Under the pieces are notes generated by a model. The model had not been told where the DNA came from, did not search any database, and saw nothing but the letters and a program-made list of their open reading frames with translations. A stretch of 64,000 bases of DNA from Proales similis (lineage: Eukaryota > Rotifera > Eurotatoria > Ploima > Proalidae), in the NCBI GenBank assembly GCA_019059635.1, contig JAGVRJ010000012.1:806001-870000 (forward strand), read 5' to 3'. How positions within the stretch are numbered: the first letter of the stretch is position 1; every line of letters begins with the position of its first letter. Made by a program: the position numbers and the translations under genes. Positions 23,862 to 35,167 of the stretch are shown here, in pieces.

Positions 23862-25094
23862 ATGAATCAGCTTAACCTTTTTATTCTTTTTTCCATATTT
23901 ACTAACCAATCGATTGCCTTCTTTACATCATTCAAATGGAACCCATTCGGAGAAAAAATCGAAAAAAAGGTTGAGAAAGACGATCAAAATTTAGTTAATG
24001 GCCAACTCCGATTACATGTGTTTATTCCTTATCATCCTATGGCTACCATCGATTTAAGCAGTAATTCAACCGATTTAATCGAAAAATGTTCTTCTCAGCG
24101 TACAAAATTCAAGTTGATTGTCCATGGGTTTTTTGAAGAATGGAACATGACCTATAGATGGGATTGGGTTGCACCCATGCGTGATCAACTCCTTAACGCA
24201 TCAGACTCGAATAGAACTTGTATTTTGATTATGGACTGGAAAGAGCTAGCTAAAGGAGGCGAAATAATAGCCAATTATTGGCAAGCGATTTCAAACATGA
24301 AAATTGCCGCTAGAATTCTGGTTGATTACTTTGAAACCAGACTCAATGGTCGTAAAATGCACTGCATTGGATTCAGCTTGGGAGCTCATATGTGTGGAAT
24401 ATTTTACAAAGCTTATTTCAATCGAACTGGTGAGAGACTGAATCGTATAACTGGACTTGATCCAGCTGGACCATTTTTCGAGGATAAGCCGAATTGGGAG
24501 CGGTTGCATTTTTCAGACGCTTATTTTGTAGATATCATCCATACTTCAAGCAATTTCGGACTAAACACAGCTCTTGGTCATTTCAATTTTTATCCAGACC
24601 AAGGCCCATCTCAAATCAACGCATGCGAATGGATAACTAGTCGTTCGCAAAATTTTGAGAATGTCGTAATTTACCAAGAAAGTACTGATGGAACTGAATC
24701 ATTTGATGAGATTTTTATTGAAGATCTGAGTAACTTAAGCATGGATAATATTGCTGAAAAGCTTCTTACTATACTTCGTAAGTTTTCAAAGTTCTTCAAG
24801 GATAAACCTTTTAGAGTTTTTGCACGGACCCACCAACTGATTGGGTGCTCACATTTAATGGCGGTTAAATATTTTATAAATTCAATTAAAACTTGCAACT
24901 ACAATGCAGTAGAGTGCGACAATCACGATACATATTCAGCTGGCAAATGCTTTAACATTTCAAATTATGCCCCAATGGGATTTTACGCGGAAAAAGCGTA
25001 TGAATTGGCAAAAGGCACCGGAAAAAAATTCTTTCTGACCACATCGTCTGAAAATCCTTATTGCCAAGCTCATGAGAATGGTGCTTTAATGTAA
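23862..25094 (+). CDS. Secreted pancreatic-lipase-family lipase
   Basis: Single-exon gene, 410 aa, with an N-terminal signal peptide (MNQLNLFILFSIFTNQSIAF). The alpha/beta-hydrolase triad is visible: Ser172 in GFSLGAH, Asp200 in TGLDPAGP and His331 in IGCSH. KFKLIVHGF supplies the oxyanion-hole HGF. The family role is hydrolysis of triacylglycerols or phospholipids outside the cell. The segment between Cys255 (INACEW) and Cys329 (GCSH), which includes the lid in relatives, is about 73 residues here and helical, clearly longer than usual. Several NxS/T sites are present. It starts 254 bp after the ASCC3 stop, in the same direction, and converges on the calponin gene. Confidence 0.9.
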   Translation: MNQLNLFILFSIFTNQSIAFFTSFKWNPFGEKIEKKVEKDDQNLVNGQLRLHVFIPYHPMATIDLSSNSTDLIEKCSSQRTKFKLIVHGFFEEWNMTYRWDWVAPMRDQLLNASDSNRTCILIMDWKELAKGGEIIANYWQAISNMKIAARILVDYFETRLNGRKMHCIGFSLGAHMCGIFYKAYFNRTGERLNRITGLDPAGPFFEDKPNWERLHFSDAYFVDIIHTSSNFGLNTALGHFNFYPDQGPSQINACEWITSRSQNFENVVIYQESTDGTESFDEIFIEDLSNLSMDNIAEKLLTILRKFSKFFKDKPFRVFARTHQLIGCSHLMAVKYFINSIKTCNYNAVECDNHDTYSAGKCFNISNYAPMGFYAEKAYELAKGTGKKFFLTTSSENPYCQAHENGALM

Positions 25095-25364
25095 ATTTTC
25101 AACAATTCTGAAAAATTTAGCTCTTATTGCACAAACTTAATTCAATTGTTCAAATGCCTAACAAATTGGGAATTGAGTATTATTCAATTTTACCAATCAT
25201 TCAAAAAATCAAATAAATGTTTTTATTATTAATCTAGAATGCTTTGCCTCTAAGAAATTTGAAAAAAAAAACAGGATTATTTTAAAATAATATTTTCTAT
25301 AAAATTTAAATGATTTCAGACAAGTTCAAACGATGGTCAGGAAAAAGACCTATAGGCTTAAAAA

Positions 25365-26123
25365 TCACATGTGGCGTGTCAGGCCAAAATTTTGGCCAGA
25401 TTGGTTTGCGCCTTTATTGGTTCCAGCTTATAATAACCAATTTTTAAAAAGCTTTCCTGAAAGAGCATTATTTCTTAATTTACCCTGAAGACCAATAACA
25501 CCTTCGCCAGCTCGCAATTGCTCTTCAGTAAAAGCTCGCTTATTCTCCTCAGCAATCTTAGGACCCAAAACTGGTCCATTAAAGCCATTTTTTTGCGCCT
25601 TTAAGACCAAAGTTAATGCGGCTTGCATTGATAATTCTTAAAAGCCATTACATATCTACCAAGAGCATGGATAGCCATAGTCACTTGAGAAATATTTTTT
25701 TTTTCAAAAAGATCAACAGTTTGGAACAGCTCATTGTCCGGAACACCATATTTTTTAGCTGCTTGGCAGAATTGAGAAGCATTTTCACGAAGAGCGAAGC
25801 CGCCTCCTTTAGTAGTTATCTTAGGAATCGCTCCCGGTTGCAGTTTGTTCATCAACCTTTATCCAGGTGGTTTATTCTCTTAAAAAGGTTGCAAAAAGGA
25901 TCATCTCTTACTTGCAAAGGATAATTCCATCTTTTAAGGCATCTTCATAGGCGACCCCTGCTGGAAATTTCTCACCGATAATTTGCTCAATCCAATTTTG
26001 AGCCTCAGCATCGAGTTTTGGATCCCTCTTGGCAGCCATCTACAACAATTATAAGAAGTTGGTGGAGAAAGAACCGTTTAGTGCGATTTGTACCTTGGCG
26101 TTCACTGTTGCATTGAGTGACAT
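25365..26123 (-). CDS. Muscle protein 20 / transgelin-like calponin
   Basis: Small actin-binding protein with one calponin-homology domain and one C-terminal calponin repeat, abundant in muscle. Five exons (26123-26094, 26039-25912, 25856-25652, 25598-25484, 25426-25365) total 179 aa, typical for Mp20, Chd64 and transgelin. The CH domain shows AQNWIEQIIGEKFP, LKDGIILCKLMNKLQPG, ENASQFCQAAKKYGVP and LFQTVDLFEKKN. The C-terminal part has LRAGEGVIGLQAGTNKGANQ, then SGQNFGLTRHM and stop. The ending needs a 57 bp intron at 25427-25483; without it the frame runs into an unrelated tail. Invertebrate Mp20 proteins share this layout. Confidence 0.93.
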
Positions 26124-26834
26124 CTTAGAAGTAGAAAGATTCTAGTTTGCAGTATTCTCTTGGTTTAAATCTTAATTTGAAAAGTATATTGAGCTTCTTG
26201 GATAGAACAGAAACATTTTATATAGCGCTTTAATCGAGATTATTCTTGGGATTAGTTCAGAGATTAAGAGCGCCTGAAATTCAGTACCCCTGACTGGAAG
26301 CGTCTAGATTCCCCTCAACATGCCATGATTATGCTCTCTAAAACGTGCCGTTGCTTGCTCCCGAAATTCTTCGTTAAGCGTTTTTATCTTCTACCGCGTG
26401 GGTTCTGATGAACCTACACAAATGCATAATCGAATATGCCATATTCTGATCGCTATTGAAATAAAGTTAGAAGATAATGATTCAGAATGCGTTCTGAGTA
26501 ATCAATTTCTGCCTTCGCCCATCCAAGTTGATTATGCATTCTGTACAGTCCAGATGAACTGATTTTTGTTGAATCAATCAATTTAGCTCGCCCACTCTCT
26601 TAGGTCAGATTTCTCATTAAATGATAAAGCTGCTGAATGATGAAAATCTGCTCGAGCAACTAATCGACCGAATAAAAATATTCATCCAAAGTAATTCCAT
26701 GATCTTAAAGTATACCCGAGCCGATTTTTGAACAGTGAATACTATTTATTCTGTGAATATAAGCGAAACGATATTTTCAAGAAACTAAATATTCTATCTC
26801 GGCAACAATAGAGTAGTTAAATAAGCTAAAAATC
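26124..26834. other. Intergenic, upstream of the calponin gene
   Basis: About 710 bp between the calponin ATG and the ACOX3 stop, both on the minus strand. It should contain the calponin promoter and the ACOX3 3' UTR. I saw no open frame with family resemblance and no repeat of note. Confidence 0.4.
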
Positions 26835-29615
26835 TTATAGCTTTGATCTAAGACTACCAAAATGAGTTTTGTTTAGAAAATCATCCAAGCATTCAAGACG
26901 ATCAAAAGCACCATTTGATTGTATCATAGAATTGTAAAGGCTTTGATAAACCATTCCGTTAGAAACGCCCAAAAACGAGTTCAGAACATAGTCAGGTGGA
27001 GCCATCGCATCTACTAAGGCCACAGCATCATTCTTAAGTTCCGCACAAAGCCCAAGAATCGTTTCCCTAATCAAGCTCGTTGCTTGTGGCGCATTTGAAA
27101 AGTAGCCCCCTTGGTAGAAAATGACTAAATGCTTGTCCAGCATGTATAATGAGGCAAGATAGAATATTCTATCTAAAACTCCCGTCAATTCGGAATCAGT
27201 GTTGTCATTAATCTTTTCTAAATACTTGGTGATCAAAAGGCGCTTGAATTAAAAAAATCGGTCAGTAAAAGTAGGTTTAAGATGAAAGCGAGCGATTGGT
27301 AAGCTTACTTCCATAAAAACAAAAGAGAGGGTTTTAGAGAAATAAACTTGATTCTGATTTCTTGCTGCAAACTGATCCATTCCTTGTTTGAGGTTAGACT
27401 CGTAGTTCTCGAAGGATACTTTAACCATATAGCAAAGTAGCCAATCATACATTTCAATAATTACTAAAAAAGTTAAACTCGAACTTAGTTTGTTATCAAG
27501 CAATTAAAATCATGTTTACCTGATTTGTTAAGAAGTTGAGATCTAGAGGTAGAATTAAACTTCTTGCTGTTAAGTATCTCCATCTTGCTCAAAAATGAGA
27601 GGGTATTAAGTGGAGTTTGTGGTTCTCTTTTTGTCCTCATGTATTCTTCGTAAGCAGCTAATAAATAATTGCTTGTTTGCTGAAGCAGAACATTGTTATC
27701 GCCTTCAAAAGTAAGAAGAGGATCATTGGAGTTCCTCAAATCACTGAAACGTGCGGCTTAGTTTACAGAAAGTTGATATATTATACGTCTTTTTGCAAAA
27801 TATCTAAATTAGATTCTCAACCTTTTAAATAACCGTGTCCACCGCATGCCTCTCGACACTCCTGAATAACTTGCTGTGTAGTCCACGAAGATATAGGTTT
27901 GCTTGCGCATGATATAGCATGAATTTCTTTCCCAAGATCCGCCTAATCAAAATATGGCAGAAATTAGTTAATAAAAAAGACCAAATACAAGTTTAAGGAG
28001 ATTGTAGAGAATTACTTGTCTTTCACTATTATCCTTGTTCAATAGTCCAAGGATAAATTCTGCTAAGTATCCAAAATTAGTGCTGGAAAAATGCTTCCAA
28101 ACGTAGCACAATGCTAGAGCCGGCATAAGACGATATTGCTTTTTAAAAGTTGGATGAATCTTTCTTAATCTCATAGTATTTAAACTAAATCAAATTACAT
28201 GTGTCTGATATTCTATAATAGAAATCTCGTTTCCAACACTAGGCCCGAACTGTTTTCGTACTGCAGCGTAGCGAACTGCTGAAGTAAGCGCGATGTTCAT
28301 GAATGCTTGAGCATAATGGGTCAGCCCTACGCGTCCATTAGATAAGGCACCCAAACTGACTCCAAAACGCTTTTTGGCGCTCTTAAAAAAAGGAAAACTA
28401 AGTAAAAATAAATTTTTAAAAATTAAAATTTAATTCAACCTTAAAAGGAGTGACGTATTTTCCATCAGGAGTTACATCACCGGTTCGATTAAGTAGATTT
28501 TCACGAGGAACTCGAACATTTATGAATGTTGCAAAGCCATTGTCAACTCCATTCATTCCGGCTTTGGCTCCCATTTCACCAACAATTACACCAGGAAGAG
28601 AGTACATTGTCTTTGGATCTCTTAAAAATAATAATCATGATTAATTGGATTTTGAGAAAATCATGAAATCAATTCGAGTCTCCATTAAATCGAATACCTT
28701 ATCGGGACGATGAAGATATGCATGCCTTGATTTACGCCATCTGGAGTGATGAGCTGAGCGTAAACGGCTGAATGGGTGGCTGTTTTGCCCAGATTGCCCA
28801 CCCAGACTTTACTATGCTCGATTGAAGGAGTGTTGATAATAAATTCCTGATTTCGTTACTATTTGCCTTGAGAAAGCTCCATACAAACAAAGTCTTACTT
28901 GAGTTTTTGGGTCATAATGTGCAGTGGTCTTTATTTCTTTGGTATTACTTCCGTGGCTCATTTCAGTTAGGGCAAAGCAGCCGAAAATCTCAAGATTTTC
29001 ACATTTTTTAAGAATATGAGAATGCCTTTCTGTTCCAAGTTGTCTAACGAGCTCTTCAAACATCTGAATATTGAAACTCAATTGAAATCGTCAATCTTAA
29101 AATGGTTCTTAGAGAGTTCTTACTTGGAAGTTCAAGCTGTATTTAATACTGCAATCAATATCCCACATGATAATTGCTTCATCAAAAACAATTCGCTTGA
29201 GAGGATTTTCAAACAGTTCCTCCTTTCGCAAGAATGCATACTCATTAAGACGTTTAACTCTTCAATTTTTACATCAAGTAAGGAGTGATAAAAGGCACTA
29301 AATAGACTTTAATCTAACCTTTTAAAGGCGATTGACTTTTGTTCGTTTATGGGCAGTTCTTCGGAAGTCCTTAAGAACAATGGATCGTTGCTCAATGCTT
29401 TCCAAATTTTATCCTGCATTATTTGAAAATTATTAGTACTTTTCTTTATGGCATAATAAGTTTTTAATAAAGAAACATTCTTTATAAAGGATTATATCAA
29501 TGTCTTCAATAAAAAGTTTCATCTTTTTCCAATCGAAAGTCGCAAGTTTTCGGTATGGCTCAAGAGGGCCTCCTTTAGGCAAGTCCTCGATTAAATTTAG
29601 GTCCGTTTGAGACAT
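26835..29615 (-). CDS. ACOX3: Peroxisomal acyl-CoA oxidase 3 type
   Basis: FAD-dependent first step of peroxisomal beta-oxidation, giving enoyl-CoA and hydrogen peroxide. The N-terminus ([20 protein letters not shown]) matches the ACOX3 branch. Later exons give [35 protein letters not shown] with the FAD/substrate motif, TTAHYDP, then [20 protein letters not shown] and [19 protein letters not shown]. After these come the flavin-contact [17 protein letters not shown] and [18 protein letters not shown]. The last residues are GSLRSKL, a canonical SKL peroxisome-import tripeptide. At least nine short introns interrupt the gene. It lies 198 bp downstream of FAAH2 on the same strand. I did not settle every junction. 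Confidence 0.92.
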
Positions 29616-29813
29616 TCCTTTTTTCTGAGAATATAGGGGAAAATTCTAGATAATAAATAGGGAGGTATAAAAGACTTTTTATATAGTGGACTATTAAACC
29701 CACTTTCTTTTTTTAAAGGTTGAATGAAACTAGATAAACGAGTAAGGCTTTAACCTAGAACTATTTTTAAAATAACATTTCATCTAAAATATAATCATAT
29801 AAATTGGCAGCAT

Positions 29814-32032
29814 TTAGAATGGACTTGTCCATCCAATTAAATTTTGCTCTAAATATTCGGCTAATCTTATGGTTAGGTGGTCCATATTATGATTGGCAAC
29901 TAATTGAACGCCTAATGGCAATCCTTCACTAGACAAGCCCATTGGGCACTGAGTTGAGGGGAAGCCCAATGCATTGATGATGCCATAGTAGACGAAATCA
30001 AATGTGTTGGTCAAGAGTGGCTCATTATGATACGGTGCAACGCATGGAAAAGAGGGAAAAATAAGAATGCCATCGTTACCTATATGAATTTTAATTGATA
30101 CATTTTGAATTTAAATTGAATTTTCAAATTCACCTAGAATCTCTGTGATTTCTTGTCTCACTTGATCAATCTGTTGAACATAAAACTCGGGCTTATTGAG
30201 AGGAATTCTTTCAACAATTGAAAGCCCGATCGCCGGTAGCGTATGGTTCTTTTGACGAAAAGTTAAAGATTTCAAAAGCTCAGGGAACGCATTTATTGGT
30301 TCTCCTCCATTAGTGAGCAGTCGTGAAAAGGCATCTGTCTCAGCTCTACCGTTTCTCATCATTGAGCTCCACATTTGAAAACTGATTCTCAATTTTTTCA
30401 ATCGTAATTCAGTCGCTTTTTTGTCAAAGCTCTTTTCAATAAAAGAGACAGCCTTAGAGACTCAATTTCATTTAAACCGATTGAATTCCCTTAAACGTGA
30501 TTTTACCTTATTGAGAGCAGCCGCGCACTCTTCTGACGGATCAGAGACCAAATAATTTCCATGCAAATCACGTACGAAAAAAAATTTTAGTTTTTTAAAA
30601 TCGACCTATGATTAACCATTGATTAAGTTGTTTTGTGCGCAACACCATGCCAATTTACCGGACTTTTAAAACTTGATGAAACTTTTATTCTATTAGCGTA
30701 ACGATTTTAAGCATGAATTTTGAAATCTTAACATACCCTGCTCGAATTGGGGTCCGGCCATAATTTCAAAAATAAAAGCCAAATCAGAGGCCTAAATTTT
30801 TTGATTATTAAGAAAAAGCAAATCAAAACTTCTCTCACTCACGTAGCGACATATAGGTCCGCTTGAAAGCATGTCGTTTTGCATACCAACCGCCATGGGA
30901 TGCTGCAAATGGTTGCTTATCATTCTGGCACTGGGCTGTTACATATATTATATGGATTGCAACTTATATGGACAATAATATGGAAGAAAACCTTGTGTCC
31001 GTAAACGCCATTAAAGTAGGCCGGCTTGAATATTTTTCAATTAGTCCCAAAGATAAGTTATTTGAGGGTTTTAATTGCTACCATTCGAATTGAGCCTCCT
31101 ATATCCGATCCAACACCGAATACAGATCCTGCCGCTGAAACTATACAGCCTTCCCCTCCGGAGCTACCTCCCACGATGCTTTATTAAATTTTTTAACCTA
31201 TACCTTAGAATTTGTGAATTTGAAGTTTGCCAATCCTACCGCGATAAATTGTAAGGATTTCGAGTCGTGCCGTAAAGATAATTTGATGACTCAAACCACA
31301 TGCATAACTTAGAAGAAGCGAATTTGTTCTTATCTCATTAATCGTCTTCTTTACTGAAATATCTACCTCACTCGTGTTGGTTAAACAAGTAAGTATTGCT
31401 CCAGCTTGTTTTAGGTACTTAACAACATCAGCATCATGGCTTGCCTTGTGGTCTTTTCTGGCAATCAATCCGGTGGAATTAGACATTCCTTCCACATAAA
31501 AGCATTCTTTACAAGAGAATGGAACACCAAGCAAGGGTGCGTTTTTTGAAGAATATTTTCCGTTATCTGATCGATTTGATTCGAGCACATCATCTACCTC
31601 TCGAGCTTCCTAAATAAATTGATAATAAATTGATTGATATCGATTAAATAAATTTTTCGATTAATTCAATGTAGCAAAGTTACTTTTAATGCCGCTTCGA
31701 ATCTCTCTTCCACAACACAATTAAGCAGCGGCTGTATTTGTTTTATTCGCTTTATGTAAGCGTCAACCAGCTCTTCACTTCTTATCTAAGCCAACTTGTG
31801 ATATTGATATGATCTTTTAATTTTAGAGCCCAGTTCAGCACACCTCTCGGTTACGAATCATCTTGGCCAGCTGATTCGCCGGAATCAACAATAGTTTATT
31901 TTCACAAGGAGGAAGCGGGTGGGATTTGTCAATGCTTCTGAAGTAAATTCCATAAAGCCAGTGGATAATTGGCCGTAATATATAGTCCATAAGCAGCTTG
32001 TAGACCTGAACAGAATAGATCATAAACCCCAT
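29814..32032 (-). CDS. FAAH2: Fatty-acid amide hydrolase 2-like amidase
   Basis: Membrane-anchored serine hydrolase of the amidase-signature family that cleaves fatty-acid amides such as anandamide. The N-terminus MGFMIYSVQVYKLLMDYILR is a hydrophobic anchor. The catalytic Lys lies in LGVPFSCKECFYVEG (about 31490-31520). The Gly/Ser-rich signature on the minus strand at about 31080-31190 reads GSSGGEGCIVSAAGSVFG, then GSDIGGSIR, supplying the cis-Ser and the nucleophile Ser. The C-terminal exon has NALGFPSTQCPMGLSSEGLP and LGVQLVANHNMDHLTIRLA. Many short introns interrupt it, some junctions around 30400-31200 being unresolved. Lipase, ACOX3 and FAAH2 sit together, but on two strands and with different compartments. 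Confidence 0.88.
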
Positions 32033-33627
32033 TTCTTGTCTAAATTGCGTTGATTTAAATGAGGATAAACACCATTTAGATCAATTTTCTTTTTAAGAAA
32101 ATTCAAGCTTCAAGCAATTCGAGTTTTATGTAACAGTTAGTCACATGATACGTGTTCATATTCGACGCACGTTGACGCGTTAACCAACTCTTTCGCGTGC
32201 TTTTCTTGAATATAAGCTGCACGCTTTTCAAAGACACATTAATGAGCTAGATTTATGCGTTCAAGCGTTTAAATTGGCTGTCTAATTTTTATTAGCAAAC
32301 AGCTTGATCATTTATCTGAACTTTGGAAAAATTTTAGCCAATTCCAAGCTTTAATTTTATGTTTAAGAATATGCATAAGAAATTCTGAATTAATTCAGCT
32401 TGCAGGTTGAGGCGGTCGTTAAAAGATTATCTTGGATTGGGGGTTTTTCATAATCACTAAAAATCGATAATCAGCATTTAAAAAAGAAGGTATTGGGTTG
32501 AAAACTGAAAATAAATAAGGAGTCGGCGGATTGTATTATTACTTTCTTCTTTAGTAGAGGTCCTCTCGACTCTCAATGATTTTTTCGAACTTATCCGAAT
32601 ATATTGATTGTCCGGGCATAGTTGACATTCAACGGAAATGACATGTGCGGAAAAGTACCGAGATGCGGTCAATTAAAAGTGATCGCATGGTCTATATGAC
32701 CTCAATACAAAGGCGCATTTATGCATCCTCTATTGAGGATCGCACACGCGCTCATTTTCGACGCGACGGCTTAGTGCTTCGCCAGCCATCATACTCGTAT
32801 GCGATTTTTGACGAGGACCCATTACTCTACATTCTTGTGAATGCCCAAATAGGCCCTTATCAATGTGGACTTTTATCTTATTTTATTTTTTGTTTAAATC
32901 ATTAGCCATTTATCAGAATCGAGAACTAAAGGCTCTCTAATCAGATATATTTGAATTAATTTGGACAGAATCCGTGTTTTAGCTGTAAGCAAGATGTCAT
33001 TTATGTGTAACGATAGCACATGGACTTCAAAAAAGCTCTCGATTAACTCGCAAAGTTTATCATAGCAGCGGAATCATCTTTGACGTTTAATTAAATTTTG
33101 TTGACTGAGTTAGCGGAGTAAGAGTCACAAATTACCTCATTTTTTACAACTATGATTTGAGAGTGATTCTGAGTGTAATTTTTGGAGCAAAGAAAAAACA
33201 ATAAATAAAGAAGACGGCAGCCTTTGTTCAAAAATTAAGCTTGCTGAGAAGTAACAGGGTGCTCATTCAAACAACTCAAATATAATCGTGCCTTCTTTAT
33301 CAAAGTAAAGATTTTTAAGAGCTGTTAACGAGGCGATCGTCAGGAGAGCGATGAGTTCGCAAATTGAGGCTTCATTCCTCTCACCTTTCTTTTTCCATCT
33401 TATTTTCGGTATCAAGCTAAAACTAGTTAATAACTACAAACCTTGCTTGATTCAGCCGCAGTTAATTAGCCAAGTGTTGGCAATTTGATACGATTAGTGA
33501 TAGGAACAGAATGCCGTCGAAGCATAAAAGAGCTTAATTTAGGATTAAAGTTGTGTCTAGAGTACATGAACCAAAGATACTCGATGAGAGGCCGCTTTTG
33601 ACACACAGCCTAATACAATCAAACAAT
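32033..33627. promoter_or_regulatory. Divergent intergenic region, FAAH2 / claudin-like
   Basis: About 1.5 kb between divergent genes. The plus-strand open frame at 32645-32905 has no ATG in frame at its start and no family likeness, so I leave it out. An upstream exon of the claudin-like gene may lie near 33349-33406 (ATGAGTTCGCAAATT…, donor GTATCAAG) and would splice in frame to an acceptor at about 33550. Confidence 0.35.
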
Positions 33628-35031
33628 ATGGGCAAAACACGTAAGAACGAGCAAGACGAAAAGTGTCAAATGAACAAGTTTAGCAGCAAGAAGCCATCTA
33701 AACCACTAGGAACAGATTTCCCCATGTTGCCCGCTCATCTTGTTCGTTCTGATACTTGGGAATCATCCGGAATTGCATCCTCAAGCGATGCATCTGACAA
33801 AGCGCTTATAACTGAAGAAGGACCGACGTCGAGCTGCTGCTTAACTTTCATCTTTTTAGCAATCATACTTTTACTTATTTCTATGATTACTATCGCAGTT
33901 ACCTTCATATTTCCTTTCTGGATTCGGATTGAATTTAATTCGCTTAATCAAACCAGGTTAACTTCCAATTTTACTCTTGAAAATAATCAAGTGAGCCTTG
34001 TCGCTCAAAGGATCACCAATCAGTCAGTTCGCTTCGATCTGGGGGTATGGGAGGTCAAAATGTATGAAAAACTCAAGTTAATAGTATCAAGTTTTACCGT
34101 TACCAACGCGTATCCGCAATCGATGCTCTGGCTGGAGGCTGAAATCAATGATCCCATTTACTCATTTCTTGTAAAACTGCTGGAGTTTTTGAACTTGAAA
34201 AGTTCGTCGCTATTCGCGTTCCAGCTGCTTCAAATTCTTCATCTGGTCTTCACGTTTCTGGCATTTTCATTTACTTCTTTATCTCTTTGCCTATGTACTA
34301 ATGAACGTAGCTCCATCTGTTGGTATCTTGTATCATCTTTATTAAGCGTCTTTGCTTTTCTATTGGGCTTAGTGCCGATAGGTTTGATTGTCTCGTGGCA
34401 AGAGCTTGTATTGCCAACGTCTATTCTATCCGTAAATTATACTTTTGAATATTTTTGGTGCTTTTGGGCTTCTGTGTCGATAAATTGCGCCATTTTCCTT
34501 GCAGCAATATTGATATTCATCCAAGTACTTGTGATAAGTGTCTGCGAATGTCGAAAGCGAAGATTGGAGAACCAGCGAAAAAAGCATCTACTCGAGAAAT
34601 CTATCCGAAGCAAGAGCAATAAAGTTTACATGAACATCTCATATGAAGACTTGGTCAAAGGTATACCACAAAGTAGACTTTCGCGGCTTGAATCCCTTGG
34701 ACCAACATCGACTAGCCTCATGATTAGAAGCAATCAGGCTCTATCTGAGAAAATTTTTCAAGAGAACAACAATGACGCGAACAACTCGCGCTCTCAGAAC
34801 CCATCTTACCTTTTTTACACTGGCCACGGCAATTATAGAAGGAGATCAATTGAAGAGCTAGATGAAGAAAAATGCGAATACGAACCAGCAAACGATTTGC
34901 TATCTACTCGAGATTTCCATAACTTTTCAATGTTGGGAAAAAGTAGTTCCAAATTAGATAATCCATACACAAATGTGAATGAGTCGACAGATGTCCGACA
35001 AAAAGGCATAAGATCTCTAAGGCCTTTCTAG
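33628..35031 (+). CDS. Four-pass claudin-like membrane protein with long cytoplasmic tail
   Basis: The frame is open from about 33535. The first ATG in it is 33628 (MGKTRKNEQDEKC), though an upstream exon may add residues. Order of elements: about 75 N-terminal hydrophilic residues; membrane segment 1 (CCLTFIFLAIILLLISMITI); a large extracellular loop containing RFDLGVWEVKMYEKLK, which recalls the GLW motif of claudins and clc-like proteins; three more membrane segments (LHLVFTFLAFSFTSLSLCL, LLSVFAFLLGLVPIGLIV, INCAIFLAAILIFIQVLV). A tail of about 160 residues follows with Tyr- and Ser-rich patches and an R-S-L-R-P-F end. The loop Cys pair of true claudins is not evident. A clc-like or PMP22/claudin superfamily assignment fits the topology; a septate-junction role is inference. 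Confidence 0.65.
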   Translation: MGKTRKNEQDEKCQMNKFSSKKPSKPLGTDFPMLPAHLVRSDTWESSGIASSSDASDKALITEEGPTSSCCLTFIFLAIILLLISMITIAVTFIFPFWIRIEFNSLNQTRLTSNFTLENNQVSLVAQRITNQSVRFDLGVWEVKMYEKLKLIVSSFTVTNAYPQSMLWLEAEINDPIYSFLVKLLEFLNLKSSSLFAFQLLQILHLVFTFLAFSFTSLSLCLCTNERSSICWYLVSSLLSVFAFLLGLVPIGLIVSWQELVLPTSILSVNYTFEYFWCFWASVSINCAIFLAAILIFIQVLVISVCECRKRRLENQRKKHLLEKSIRSKSNKVYMNISYEDLVKGIPQSRLSRLESLGPTSTSLMIRSNQALSEKIFQENNNDANNSRSQNPSYLFYTGHGNYRRRSIEELDEEKCEYEPANDLLSTRDFHNFSMLGKSSSKLDNPYTNVNESTDVRQKGIRSLRPF

Positions 35032-35167
35032 CCATTTTCCAAAAATAGACTGAGTTAACAATACTGAAAAATCCATGAATTGAGATGTGATAAGAGCTAA
35101 GCTTTATTCCTAATCTTCTTAAAATAAAATTTTCAATACTAAATACTGTTAAATCACGACTGAAAAT

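Noticed and set aside
32645..32905. Plus-strand open frame of 86 codons upstream of the claudin-like gene
   Set aside because: No ATG at its start, no family likeness, and antisense composition like the rest of the intergenic region.
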